The notes under the pieces: generated by a model
Databases searched by the model: none
Seen by the model: the letters and a program-made list of their open reading frames with translations, nothing else
Told to the model about the DNA's origin: nothing
Shown here: positions 1 to 10,856 of the stretch, in pieces
Position numbering within the stretch: the first letter of the stretch is position 1
Layout of the letters: every line of letters starts with the position of its first letter
NCBI GenBank assembly: GCA_023614405.1
Contig: CM042687.1
Coordinates: forward strand, 261,869,480-261,933,479
Reading direction: 5' to 3'
Length of the DNA stretch: 64,000 nt
Source: Avena insularis
Lineage: Eukaryota; Streptophyta; Magnoliopsida; Poales; Poaceae
Position numbers and translations under genes: made by a program

Positions 1-1721
1 CCAAATCCTCCGAGGAGAACTCAAACCGATGCACCAAATGCAAATGGCAAGAACACCACAAAGATGCTCAAATCCCTCACTCTCAAGTTCCAACAAAGCT
101 ACTAAAGCTATTGAGGGAACAAGAGAGGAGGAATCAAAGAGAGACACAAAATCCCCCAAAATCTAGATCCCCAAAGATGCACTCACAAAGAGATGAATCG
201 GTTAGGTCAAAACGTGGGTCTAGATCTCCTCTCTCTTCCACTCAAATATGGGCAAAAATCATCGGAGGGAAAAGATTAGGCAAGCTTAAAGATCTAGAGC
301 AAGTGTGGACAAAGTTTAGCCTAATAGATAAGATAGGAGCTAACTAAACTGAAAATGGACAAAGGGTATAAATAGAGGCCCAGAAAAACTAGCTGTTTGG
401 CATTTTTCAGAATGGACCGGTAGTACCGGTTTTGACCGGTACTACCGTATGTGCCAGGAAAAAAGGAAGCAGAGCAACAACGCAGATGGGAAAGGCGGGG
501 AGAGCTGGCGAAGACAGCCAAGCTGATGGCGGGCGGAAAATTTGTCGCCATGAGGGAGAGGAGCGCCAGCCGTAGGGGCCAACACGGGCGCAACAGGTGA
601 GGTGCGCCAAGGTCAATTGAGCGCAACGCAGCAAGGCAAGGAAAGCGGGAGGCGGCCCAGCGGGGGCAGCGGCACATGTAGGTCGCCAGCAAAGCGGGAG
701 GAGCGGCGCTGGTCGGCCCAATGCAGAGCTCGCTATGAGCCCAGCGCTGGATGCGAGGCGTCAACGCGAAGCGAATAAGCGCAATGAAGCAGGCCCAGTG
801 AGATCTGGATCTGGAAAAGTAATCTGGGTCGGCCGGTAGTACCGGCCCACCCGGGCGGTACTACCGGGCCAGGCCGGTACAGCCGGATGCGCGTACCGGG
901 CCAGACAGAAAATGGGCTGCGCGCGCCAGGCGCGTCCGGTACTGGGCCCGGTAGTACCGGACGGCCCAGAAAATACCTTTTTCTTTTTCTTTTTAAATCG
1001 AATAATAGCAAATGTTCAAACGTCAATAACTTTTGATTGGTAGCTCCGATTGACCTGATTCCAATTGCGTTGGATAGAGGAAGACAAGTGTTATCCTATA
1101 AAAGTGAAAATATTGGTTACCACCAAGTGAGAAAGTATCAAGTATAATAATGTGAGATTCCTCACTTGGTAAGAAACCGAAAAACCGCCAAGATCAAAAT
1201 CGCAATAAGATACAAATGGAAGATCCGATTTTGATGACCAAGAGCTTGTTATGGAGATTACCACAAGCTCTAAATCCTCACATGGACAAGACCAAATAGC
1301 AACCAAATATGATGATGCAAGTATGCGAAGGTTTGAGCTCTCTCCAAACGATGTGACCAAATTCCTCATTCGAGAGCCCCTCTTGATAGTACGGTTATCT
1401 ATCCTAAACCCGGTCTCCTACACACAACAAGAGACCGGCAAAAGGGAAAACTATCAAGATTATACCTTTGCCTTGAGCATTCCACTTGAGCTCGATGTAG
1501 ACGGTCTTGCCCTTCTCAAGATGGAACGCCTTTCTTAATTCCTCATCATCGACCTCGCATATTGAGTTTGCACAACATATCTTCTTTGCATTTCATCGAC
1601 CTTGAAGCCAACACATGCTCCAAGCGATGCCAATGGACAAATCCTACAAGTATAACTTAATACACACATTAGTCCATAAAGATTGTCATTAATTACCAAA
1701 ACCACACATGGGGGCCCAACA
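1..1721. mobile_element. End fragment of an unidentified TE, probably an LTR
   Basis: No coding domain is recognisable here. The right edge reads ...GGGGGCCCAACA at 1721 and abuts a Gypsy gag that breaks off exactly there, so this looks like a TE terminus (CA end, or TG start on the other strand) inserted into that gag. A TATAAATA box lies at 367-374 on the plus strand, followed by GC-rich DNA full of GGTAGTACCGG-type palindromes (416-961). The left end is outside the window, so element length, strand and family are unknown. Short ORFs within it look random. Confidence 0.45.
416..961. repeat. Dispersed palindromic GGTAGTACCGG motifs
   Basis: Self-complementary motifs with the core CCGGTAGTACCGG or its inverse CGGTACTACCG occur at 416-430, 435-448, 831-847, 852-870 and 947-961. 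They alternate in orientation and sit just downstream of a TATA-like box at 367-374. They belong to the TE end described for 1-1721. Function unknown. Confidence 0.6.
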
Positions 1722-2204
1722 TGTTTTTTCATGGGGGCAGCAATCAAGCAGCCCGCGGAACCTTATATATCCTTCATGCAAGCTTTCTTCAGATTTTCCT
1801 TTAAAATTCGTGATCATGCGTCTTGCGCCAAGAGTTTTTGTCCTAGGAAAGAAATCAGCTAAAAACAAGGAGGCAAGGCTCTCCCAAGAATTATTAATAT
1901 TTGCAGAACTTTGAATGTACCAAGAACGGGAATCATCAATAAGAGTTTGAACAAAAATAACAAATTTAACCTCGTACTCGGTTTGTATACTAAGGTGGAA
2001 AGTCCCAAAAATATCTTCAAAGAATCCCACATGCTCATATGGGTCTTCTGTACCATCTCCTACAAATCTCTTTGCATGCAAAAGGTCTAAAAGCATGGGG
2101 TTAATATCGTACCCTCTTGGTTTATTGGATTTTAAATAAGATTCCATGGGTGGACCGGAGTTCCTTATAGCCTCAAGCTGAATTATATGTTGGTACTCAC
2201 CCAT
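1722..2204 (-). pseudogene. Gypsy (Athila-type) gag, N-terminal fragment
   Basis: The minus-strand frame from ATG at 2204 encodes a retrotransposon gag N-terminal/capsid-like region. Recognisable parts are FVGDGTEDPYEHVGFFEDI, DDSRSWY and a LHEGYIRFRGLLDCCPH block, which correspond to the 'GxxxEDPYxHLxxFxxxC', 'A..W' and 'F..RF..L...CP' segments of plant Gypsy gags. The frame is cut at 1721 by another TE, so capsid C-terminus, protease and pol are missing from the window. It lies about 85 bp inside a tRNA-Asp PBS (2288-2307) and an LTR (2318-3759), as expected for the 5' end of an element on the minus strand. Confidence 0.75.
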
Positions 2205-2287
2205 GATGTATTACCTGAAACTAGTAAACAACTTTAGTAAAACAAATATTAAAATAAGCAACTAAGAACAAAGACCAAAAGCACTTA

Positions 2288-2307
2288 GCTCCCCGGCAAC
2301 GGCGCCA
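2288..2307 (-). other. Primer-binding site (tRNA-Asp type)
   Basis: The minus strand reads TGGCGCCGTTGCCGGGGAGC. This is complementary to the 3' end of plant tRNA-Asp(GTC), the primer usual for Athila-like Gypsy elements. It lies 10 nt inside the LTR edge at 2318. Confidence 0.85.
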
Positions 2308-2317
2308 TAAAATAGCT

Positions 2318-3759
2318 TGATGACTACAAGTGCACAGATCAATTGTAGCTAGTTTCGAAGTAAAGATATCAAACCCACAGAGAGATATTGGTAAAGGTCT
2401 TTATGCCTCTTGTTAATATCTACCAAAGGATACTTGTAAGTTTCCTTTGATATCAAGTAAAGAGTGTTTGAAAGGTTTTTGTGTTGTGTGCAGAAAAGTA
2501 ATTAAAACAATTAAAAGAAAGCAAGTAGCAAGTTCGTATGAAAGCGAGGGTGAATGCAATAGTTCTAAAACGTCCTCGGGGATGTAGGATACTCCTCTAG
2601 CATGGTGTTGTCATTATTAATAATTTAAAATAACATACTTCTTGTATCATGAAATGTGTGGAAAGATCTCCATAATAAGATGTTCACTACAAGGATCGTA
2701 GGAAAGCCATTTTGTTGAGCCAAGAGCGAGGTCACCTATAAATAACCACTGCGATGCCTGAGAGCAGTCACCCATACAGACCACCACAATTAAGGGTTTC
2801 CCCGTGGATATCGTAATTAGCTTAGGGAGTCCATATTTATTCCTCCTTTGACCGCGTAGTTCACGAACCGACGCCAATCTGTCACGGGGCTATTCTGGGT
2901 ATGATCCCAAAGCACGTCCAAAGGATTTATCCCTCCCTTTAGTCCCAAGGGAAAATGGTATATGGTCGACTTTCACATACCATCTAAAGAGAGAGATCAA
3001 ACAGAAATCATAAATCAATAATAGACCGGCAAGTCATATGGATACAAGATCATATCATCTTTATTAAAAATTCATAATAGTGCTAGGGTTTCTCCATCTC
3101 CCAAGAACAAAGGAACTACTCACTCATGGAGGCAATCAACAACATCATCATAATCAAATGGATGGATGAAAGTAATGAAATAGATCTAGTGCAAACCATA
3201 ATTGAATCTGGAATTGCAACAAGGTCTAATGAATGGAGGATGAAAGTAATGGTGGTGATGTAGATGCAGCGGTTGATGATGAAGGGTATGATGCGTTGTC
3301 CTTAAATGATCCGTGGATCAGCAGGTATTTCTCCCCAACCAAGTTCCTCCTTCAGATCCCTTTCTGATGTGGTTTCTGGTGGTTGTGAATGTCGGATCCT
3401 CCTGTCGTCTTTGCTAGGAGAAAGTATTTAACGAGACGAAGCCATCGGCACATGGTACGGCCGGACAGTACAGGTGGGCCCCGCCCATACCGCTGGTCGT
3501 TAAGGGCACTGTATGCTTCTCCTCGCTTGGTATTCTCCCGGGTACGAAAGTAAATCCATAAAATGACTTTTATCACTTAAAAATATCATATTATAGTGTA
3601 ATATGATAGCTTTAATTGATATGTTCATATTAGACTTAGTAATTTGGGGTCTTGTTGGAATAAAGACAAAAGGTGTGCGCGAACGCAGTAAAATACAAAT
3701 ATCCCTATACTATTTGTGCAAAAACAATAGGTAAATATTCTTAAATTTTGGACTCATCA
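2318..3759 (-). mobile_element. 5' LTR of Athila-type Gypsy element (minus strand)
   Basis: This 1442-bp LTR runs from TGATGACTACAAGTGCACAG to ...GGACTCATCA (TG...CA). Its ends and several internal blocks, including GATGCAGCGGTTGATGA and a GTGTGCGCGAACGCAGTAAA block near the end, match the LTR of the element at 35707-64000, so the two are related families. The PBS and gag on its left make it the 5' LTR of an element running right to left; the rest of that element is cut at 1721. No ORF of note. Confidence 0.8.
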
Positions 3760-4613
3760 AGGGGTGGGCTATTTATAGGCCAGCTACTAAAACAGGGGTA
3801 GTTTGGAGATAAAAGGTAAATTATGGATGACATAGGGGTATTACACGGGCCAAACCGAACAGTTAACTTGAAGGTGGGCGTTTTAGCGATAAGTCTGGTG
3901 GCGCCGAGTTTGTCACCAAAATGTGCGCTTGGTTCCTCTCTTGGAGTTTCTTCATGGGGTTCATAGCTAAGGATGCAAAAAGTATGGGGATGAAGTATCA
4001 GGCCATTCAAAAGCGAATCGAAGTCACACGATGAGAGGATCGAATTAACCTTATCATGAAGAAGCTTGGCTCGAGATCTAGTCATCGGTCCATTTAGGGG
4101 ACTTGGTGGTGAGGATGTAGGGACGTCCGTAGGACGGGCTGCATCAACTCCTCCCTTGCAAAATAGTCATCCTCGACTCTTCACCATCTTGATGTTCATC
4201 ATATCCATGGAATGGTGAGAGGTCCGCCACATTGAATGTATTTCTTACGATGTACTTGGAAGTGGGGATATCGATCACATAGGCGTCGTTATTGATCTTA
4301 TTCAGGACTTTGAAGGGGTCATCTCCTCTTGGCTTGAGCTTGGAGACACGATCATGTGGAAATCGGTCTTTTCTTAGGTGGATCCACACAAGGTCACCTT
4401 TTTTGAAGATCATCTCCTTCTTGTTCGTGTTGAGTCGTGATGCTTGACGAAGAACTTGTTGCTCAATAGTAGCTCTTGTCTCCTCATGTAGTTTCTTCAT
4501 GGCTTGGGAACGCTTGTCGATGTACATGTTTGTGCGTTCATGAAGGGATAGTGGTAGCATGTCGAGCACGGTCATGGGCTCGAATCCGTAGACGACCATG
4601 AATGGGCTTAACT
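3760..4613 (-). pseudogene. Chromovirus-like Gypsy pol 3' end (integrase C-terminus), truncated
   Basis: The minus-strand frame from about 4613 to 4144 encodes the C-terminal part of a Gypsy integrase: KLSPFMVVYGFEPM, then a coiled segment, then GDLVWIHLRKDRFP, a PRGDDPFKVL block and NTFNVADLSPFHGYD. These match the end of Tekay/Del-like chromoviral polyproteins. A frameshift near 4140 moves the expected terminal GPMTRSRAK segment into the frame read at 4085. Upstream pol is lost at about 4613, where unrelated AT-rich DNA begins. The stretch 3760-3840 may be the start of this element's LTR (a CTATAAATA box on the minus strand near 3770-3780), cut by the LTR at 2318-3759. Confidence 0.7.
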
Positions 4614-5038
4614 TTACATGTATCTTAAAAGCTGCTAAACATTCTGCTATAAAAGCAAAAACAAAATTATATGTACTTGCCAAAAAAATTAGAATATACA
4701 TGCAGTCACAACTATGGAAGCTAACTTCATGTATAAAAGCAACATGTAAATGAATCTCAAAATATATGGCAGAAATTGACCTAGAATGAAACATATAGAG
4801 AACCATATTAAATGTACATCTAGGTTAAAAAGCTATTGTACATATATCTAGTTGAAGAAAAGTATTGTACATTTAGATATAGGTGGAAAAACTATAAATA
4901 TACATACACTCACAAAACCTAAAACCAACAACTATATCTTTATCATGTAGAAAAATAGAGGGTTGTATCAGTTACATTTGCCTACTGCTGATAAAAAAAA
5001 TTAATAAGATAAAAAAGAATTAACTTACCGGCAATATG
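4614..5038. other. AT-rich spacer, nothing coding recognised
   Basis: AT-rich DNA with repeated TGTACAT and ACATCTAG-like words that recur at 6240-7140. It may be the 3' flank or subterminal region of a transposon carrying the decayed gene at 5039-6153. I could not identify terminal inverted repeats. Confidence 0.4.
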
Positions 5039-6153
5039 TCAAATGTTCCATCTGAGTTTTGTGTCTTGCAAAATTGCATTATCTATTGATTTGTTATCCC
5101 CAAGCACATACGCGTGGTCCATCCTTTTGCACATTAATGCATTTTGTCTCCAACAAATCAATGTAAGTTGTTTGCATTTCGTTGTGCATTGAAAAAAACA
5201 TGCAGACAATGTAGTTAGTTTGGATCTATCATGTAATACTTGAATGGAACTACAATGTTTATCAAGAAATATACACATGCCATGTTGCATAAAGCAAAAA
5301 AAAAAGGAAGGTTATGCTCACCATCATCAATGACATGCAAGATTTGAATGGATTTTTGCCTTTTGCCTTTGCCGCCTCAATGAGAATCCGGATAACAAAA
5401 CGACACCTCTTATGGGTCTTAATATTCCTAGGATCCATGATAGATGGATATATCTTTGGGGAAATGTGGACCACGGTAGTAGGTGCCAACATACAACAGA
5501 CAACATAGAGCACCCACATCATGAAGTATGTAGGATCCCCAAGCTTCATTCTTTTCAACTTTTCTTTTACTTCTGACAACTTAGGCTCTTGTCCATTGCC
5601 GAAATCAAGCGTAGTCATCACATAACCAATTGCTTCTTCATCAATTTGGTAAACCACTAGAAATTTGTCCATTCGAAGATCAAGAACTGTCTTCACAAGT
5701 GTTTTTGTTATTGGAATGCTTCCCCTTCCAGGAAACTCAAGCTCACAAGTCTCGATGTTGAATCTCATCATCAAAAGGTTGCAAAGCCTAGGATGCTACT
5801 TTGAGAACTTGATCCCCAAGAAACTGTCAAACCCATTGACTTCAATGATGTGCCTGTGCGATTCACTCTGATGCTTATACAATTTGACAATTGGCATTGG
5901 TGATGCCCGATTGAAAAACTCTTGCTGCATTGACAATAAAAATGAGGCATTGTCATCAAATTATAATATCCAGTACCAGATGCAGAAAGAAGTTGCAATA
6001 AGAGTATGTGTATACCTTATTCTTCATCTTCTCCTCTATTTTTGTACATTTTTCCTCTTCATTTATCTGTTTGCTTTCCTCTTGTTTTTTGTACTGAAGT
6101 CTCTTCCTCAACTTCTTGAACTTTTGATGCCCCAACATTGGCGTGTTCTCCAT
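5039..6153 (-). pseudogene. Decayed multi-exon gene of a transposon-associated plant family
   Basis: I do not recognise the family with certainty. Two exons join in phase 0. The first is 6153-6016, starting MENTPMLGHQKFKKLRKRLQ, rich in Lys/Glu, with donor AAG|GTATAC. The second is 5924-5322, 201 codons, with acceptor TGCAG and donor ATG|GTGAGC. The second contains HIIEVNGFDSFLGIKFS, GRGSIPITKTLVKTVLDL, EVKEKLKRMKLGD and a hydrophobic block. This resembles the N-terminal domain (DUF1985/plant-mobile-domain-like) that precedes Ulp1-type protease domains in plant transposon proteins. A likely further exon lies in 5290-5039. An in-frame TAG at 5796-5798 breaks exon 2, so it is probably dead. No Ulp1 catalytic domain is visible. 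The GC-rich region at 7780-8340 could be its 5' end. Confidence 0.5.
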
Positions 6154-6239
6154 TTTCTGTTATCATCAAGTAAAAAAAGTGATTAGTCAAACACAAGCAG
6201 GGAAAAACATTTTAAAAAGAGAAAAAAGAATTGACGCAA

Positions 6240-7140
6240 AGATAGATATATAGATACAATCTAATGGTCATCTACATATAGACATGTACGCTATCTCATA
6301 TCTAGATTTTCGTAGTATATGCCTAGGTGTATATTAGCTCATATCTAAATGTTGTACTAGATATGAGCAAATGTACATCTAGATATGAGATACAAAATAT
6401 CTAGCTACCAACTAAAAAATACATCAACCTATAAAACAGGAAGCACACCCACGAACTACACAGGATATATATGCTTATACACATCTAAAAACACGAACTA
6501 CACTTCATCTAAAAAAAAACATGAGGCATAAAAACTATGATGTTGTATTCTACTGCACACTTGAAAGTGTAGCATGCTGGATAAAACTTCACATGGCAGA
6601 AAAAGCAACAAAAGTAAAAAGTATCAAGATAAGATGTCCTTCTTGCAAAAGGACCACAAATGTGGGTGAAACTTTGTAGATCTAGCTTCTATGGGCATAA
6701 TAGAAAAATAATTTACGGAAAGAACATACATGTGGCTTCATTTTTTGAAGAAGAAACTTCCTCCTCAGACAAATCTGCAAATATGAAGGATCCTGCAAAA
6801 AGAAACAGGTGGCATTAACATATAGTTGAAAGTCTAGAATATGATGTGCTTACATACAAAACAATATACATCTAAAAATATACTAATATACATCTAAGTA
6901 AAAAAGAGTAAAATGTGCAATATAGATACCAATCCACAGATGGTACATAGATGTGTTGACATACACCTCAGTTAGCAAAATAATGTACTAATGTACATCA
7001 TATAAAAATTCTATGGCTCACAAACATACCAAAACAAAAGGATACACAGATGAGCTAATATACATCTAAAAATGTACTAATGTACATATTAGTAAAAAAA
7101 TGCTAGCCCTGTATACACACCAATCAAACAGATGATACAC
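6240..7140. repeat. AT-rich region with dispersed TACATCTA-type repeats
   Basis: Short degenerate words such as GTACATCTAGATATGAG, ATATACATCTAAAAAT and TACTAATGTACAT recur in both orientations through this stretch and again at 4620-4900. This pattern resembles subterminal repeat arrays of DNA transposons, but no terminal inverted repeat or TSD was found to prove it. Confidence 0.4.
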
Positions 7141-7779
7141 AGAAGAAAAACACATGAACTGTCAACTACAAAAAACTAACAAACTTGCAGCCATAATATA
7201 GTAGTAATATACAACAAAAGGACATAGCTATTTCTACATACAGAAATACAAGAACATTCAACATTCAACAAAGTTGACATCATGCTCTGTTCTACAAACA
7301 CTAAAGAAAACAAACCAGACTAACCTGGTAAAAAATCTTCCTCCTGTCTAACCTATGAACAACAACTACCCAAGAATCTAACTAATGGCTAACCAACAAA
7401 AAACATCTTAGACATGAGCTACAATTCTTCCTAACTGAATGGAATCTACCAACTCTAATATGAAGTTACATGGCAAGGTAACATTATACATGTCCCCTAT
7501 CAAAAGATGTCCACACAAATTGCAGCAGCCAAAATACAACACAAAACATATTAGAACCATATAATATAGCGAAGAGAATAACAAATATGCTATAGCATTG
7601 AATAGATAGTGTATAGTGCAAATATTTTTCTCACTAAAACCTAGTCTAGGTATCCCATAGCTCATTGAACTGCCCCCGAACCAAAAAATACCACGACACC
7701 CTCTACCTAAGCTGACCAAGAAAACAAAAGCAAAAATGTACACATATCATATCTCCCCCTCTCTACATCGCAAAAATAG

Positions 7780-8445
7780 GTAGCGCGTGGATGATAATAC
7801 ACAGGAACAAGTATTCCTGGACGAAATCGACAGGAATCGACGACACCACGAGCGAGCAACGGAGAATCGATATCTATGGTGTATACCTGGACGAAATCGA
7901 CGGAAATCGACGAGTCCTTGAGCACGCGGAGGAGAAGAGCAGGTCACGCGGCGCGGAGGTTCGCGAGCGGCCGTGCAGCACGCGGCGTGGAGGTTCGAGA
8001 GTGGCGGCGTAGCTCGCGGACCTCAGGTTCCAGAGCGGCGGCGCACCTCACAGAGCGGAAGACGATAGCGAAGCAACAGCGCGGGGGATCCAAACGGCGG
8101 CGGAGCGGAGGCTCGAGTACAGCGGCCACACTCTCCGCCGGCGCGGAGACTCGAGCGCGGCGACGCAGCTCCGCCGAAGCGTGGAATGGGGAACGGCCTC
8201 TTTCTCGAACGGGGCGATTTGAAAAGACGGGACGAACGGGAAAAGAAAAAAAGACACCACTGAAAAAAGGTACGTGTCACCTCAATAAACACGATCCGCA
8301 CGATCAAGATCCGGCGGCGCGAGAGCTGACCACGCAGTAAGCACAGTTTGTGGTCAGCCAAAAGATAGAGCAAAACGTGACTGACCACCTTGTAGTCGCG
8401 TCCAAATAAATAGTCTGTGGCGAGGTCTCCCGCGACCACTCGCAC
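7780..8445 (-). other. GC-rich island, possible 5' exon/promoter of the decayed gene
   Basis: A sharp rise in G+C after AT-rich DNA. On the minus strand, a TATTTATTT-like box near 8405-8415 precedes CTC/CGCC-rich sequence without a recognisable protein. CAG|GTATAC (near 7883) and a related CAG|GAATAC sit at the ends of a duplicated segment (see 7811-7912). It looks like a 5' untranslated leader or first exon for the minus-strand gene at 5039-6153. Open frames through it are low-complexity and I make no product call. Confidence 0.35.
7811..7912. repeat. Direct duplication of a ~32-bp segment
   Basis: TCCTGGACGAAATCGACAGG (about 7813-7832) and CCTGGACGAAATCGACGGAA (about 7885-7904) are near-identical, about 71 bp apart. 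Each continues into AATCGACGA. Read on the minus strand, each copy ends in TTTCGTCCAGG, one of them followed by TATAC as in a splice donor. Confidence 0.6.
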
Positions 8446-8630
8446 AACTGTAACCCAATCCCTAAATTAGCCTCCATTCATTCAACATAACTTCAGGCCT
8501 GTGCGACATAAACCGGAGAATACGTGGATGGTGACGTTTCTCGGACAGTACGGCCGGCGGAATCAAAGTTTAGCTGACGCCTTCCACCGCAAATCCGTGA
8601 TACCACCACGCATATGCATTAGCAATTGTC

Positions 8631-9236
8631 TCAAAAACGAGGGATCCGTCGCGTCCCTGGACCGGGCTCGGGCTCGCTGTCGTCGCCAGGGATGGTGGCG
8701 TTGACGTTGAGCCGGTATACGGTGAGCTTCTTCTCCTCCCTGGCCGTGGTGCAGTTGACGTACCCGGACGCCGTCCGGAACTCCCCGGTGCCGCCGACGA
8801 TGGCCAGCTCCCGCTCCTTCTGGGACGCGTCGTGGCGGCCCTCCACGACGATGGTGCTCCCGTCGTACTCCCCGCCTTGGAGCACCATCACCATGTCCAC
8901 CAGGTACACCGGCCGCCGCATGGACGCCAGCATGGCGGTGCCCTGCGCGCGGCCCACGTGCTTCGACGACTCGCTGCGGTTCTCGGTGAGCAGGTCGTCG
9001 AACGCGTAGGTGTCGCCGAAGTACTGCTCCGGCGGCAGTGCCGGGTTCATCGGGCCGGTGCCCTTGGTGATCAGCACCGCCCTCTGCCCCGGCGGGCCGT
9101 AGATGTTGTGCATGTACATGCGCAGGAGTATGTTCTTGGCGTCGTCGGCCAAGCAGGCGGCGACGAAGAGGCTCAGAGCCACCGCGGCGGCGGCGGCTAC
9201 GTGTATCAGGCGCTGCTTCGGGACGGAGCTGGCCAT
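8631..9236 (-). CDS. Dirigent-like protein, secreted
   Basis: A 201-residue single-exon protein of usual length for dirigent proteins, the extracellular beta-barrel proteins that guide stereoselective phenoxy-radical coupling or related reactions. Residues 1-30 form a signal peptide (basic start, Ala/Leu core, cleavage near ACLA-DD). The dirigent fold is seen in LLRMYMHNIYGPPGQRAVLI (37-56), GTGPMNP, a FGDTYAFDDLLTE strand and AIVGGTGEFRTASGYV (145-160), the family hallmark. N-glycosylation sequons are at N86, N161 and N179. The usual Asp of the HD pair is Asn here (H43-N44). A Pro/Glu/Arg tail (about 183-201) extends past the last barrel strand. There is no jacalin domain. The ATG at 9236 is chosen because it precedes the signal peptide directly. 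The substrate cannot be inferred from sequence. Confidence 0.88.
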   Translation of the reverse strand: MASSVPKQRLIHVAAAAAVALSLFVAACLADDAKNILLRMYMHNIYGPPGQRAVLITKGTGPMNPALPPEQYFGDTYAFDDLLTENRSESSKHVGRAQGTAMLASMRRPVYLVDMVMVLQGGEYDGSTIVVEGRHDASQKERELAIVGGTGEFRTASGYVNCTTAREEKKLTVYRLNVNATIPGDDSEPEPGPGTRRIPRF

Positions 9237-9935
9237 CGGCGGTGTTGTGTATGCGTGTGGTTTTGGAGGCGCTTGGGGAGCGGAAATGGGAGGTTTTGGT
9301 TAGCTCGTGGTTGGGTGTGCCGCACAAAGAAGTCACCCAAGAATAGGAGTTTATTGCACGCTGCCGTAAATCACGCGAAGTAGCGGGCTGGAGTATGTAC
9401 GTTCTCTTCTCGTGTAATAATGTTTCCACTGGTTTTTCTCAAAAGAAGTTGTGAGAGTCGGGAGATGGTTACGGCAGCCTGCACAAAGGTGTGGTATTCA
9501 TCCAACTTCTCCCGGGCTTTTGACGTTCTATCGCCTTGAACTTCTTTTCGCTTCTTGGCTGTGGCATCTTCAAGTGCAGAGTCTGAGGATTTAAGTTTAT
9601 TTTTTGCGAATCATTTAATAAGTTCAACTCTTGTGCGGCTTGATGCGATGATAAAAAAACAGGAAAGTCCTTTCTAAACAAACGGTATTCCAGCAAAGCC
9701 TCTCAAAGTCTAAACTTACTTTTGAGCATAATCCAACCCCACCGCACCCAAAATCGAGTCCTGCCCATCTCAAAAAAATGTTTGGTCATTTATTTTTCAG
9801 AGATAAATGTTAGTCGGATGGCAGATGACCACACCTGAGTCGAGCTACAGAGAAAGAACGAGGAGGTGGTGCTTTGCAGAGGAGGTACCCATTGTTGTGT
9901 TCTGGAGAATGCCCAGATTGCTTGTAGGTGACTGA
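9237..9935. other. Upstream region of the dirigent gene; nothing coding recognised
   Basis: Contains the presumed 5' UTR and promoter of the minus-strand dirigent gene. I see no clear TATA box within 200 bp of the ATG, and no recognisable TE domain or long ORF. Confidence 0.4.
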
Positions 9936-10298
9936 TGTTAGGTTGCTCTCTTCCGGTCGATCTCAACGGATTGATTGACCCTTTGACTACGTCTTGATCG
10001 GGGGAGCCCAATCCTCATATGGTTAGTGGGCCCCTGTGGCAGCGCTATAAAGAGGAGGTGGGGGCGGGCATAGGTCACGAGGTTCGACGTGCTGCCACTT
10101 CCCCCACCGATATTCCCTACCAATTCAGGGTTTCTAGCGTGAGCCACGGGAAGCCGTCGCCGCTTAGCCACCCTAGCCCCGCTCACGCCATCGCCCAGTG
10201 GCTAACAGCTCGAGTTTCTCGGACTCAGGAGAAGGTACTTGTCCCTCCCTCCCTCTTTCTCTCTATCTCCGACAGATCCAATCCTATAGCATCTACCG
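9936..10298 (+). repeat. Left LTR of the Copia remnant
   Basis: A 363-bp LTR sharing the CCTCATATGGTT, GCTTAGCCACCCTAG, TGGCTAACAGCTC and GACAGATCCAATCCTATAGC blocks with the right copy. A GCTATAAAGAGG box near 10045 is the likely LTR TATA box. Confidence 0.8.
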
Positions 10299-10326
10299 GC
10301 TATAAATTTCATGGAGAAGCTCCAAA

Positions 10327-10712
10327 CAGTCAATAGTTGCATCATCTAAGATGTATGCAGAATTTATAGCATGATATGAGGCCACGGGGCAGGCGATATG
10401 GTTAAAGAAATTTATATCCAACTTAAAAGTGGTAGATTGCATTAGCAAGCAAGCCACTAAAGATGTATTGTGACAACGAGCCCGTAGTATTTTATGCTCG
10501 CAACAACAAACAAGTTGAGTAATGCTTTCAAACCAATAGAGATAAAATATTATGTTGTGAAAGACAAGATCCAAGATCACACTATAGACTCGAGCATTTA
10601 AGGACAAAGGATATGCTTGCGGATCCGCTAACGAAAGGCTTACCACCCAATGTGTTCAAGGAGCACTTAGCCGGCATGGGTTTAAGAAAAAATCCTATGA
10701 TTCCTGGATTAT
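10327..10712 (+). pseudogene. Copia RNase H C-terminal fragment
   Basis: The plus strand encodes, across three frames with stops, the end of a Copia polyprotein: MYAEFIA, EATGQAIWLKKF, NLKVVDCIS, a CDNEP block, KDMLADPLTKGLPPN and AGMGL. The ADPLTKGLP motif is a signature of plant Copia RNase H termini. The frames are broken by indels and a premature stop directly after MYAEFIA. Confidence 0.8.
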
Positions 10713-10856
10713 AAGAGGCCTAGAAGAAAAAAGTTTCTTGTTTCAAAACAAGAGGTATATTGTAGCTGTAACGATAAAACATGCTCTATATACCAAACAG
10801 TGATTAAATGAGTAAAGTATGAAGTAAAAAAGTAAAGTCAAGATCGAAGGGAAAAC

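Noticed and set aside
2288..2307. tRNA-Asp-like 3' ends (also 37160-37178 and 63415-63433)
   Set aside because: Only the 18-20 nt primer complement is present, beside LTRs; no cloverleaf, so these are primer-binding sites and not tRNA genes.
8832..9383. Long open frames opposite to the dirigent gene
   Set aside because: They are shadows caused by high GC; no motif, and the minus-strand dirigent protein explains the region.
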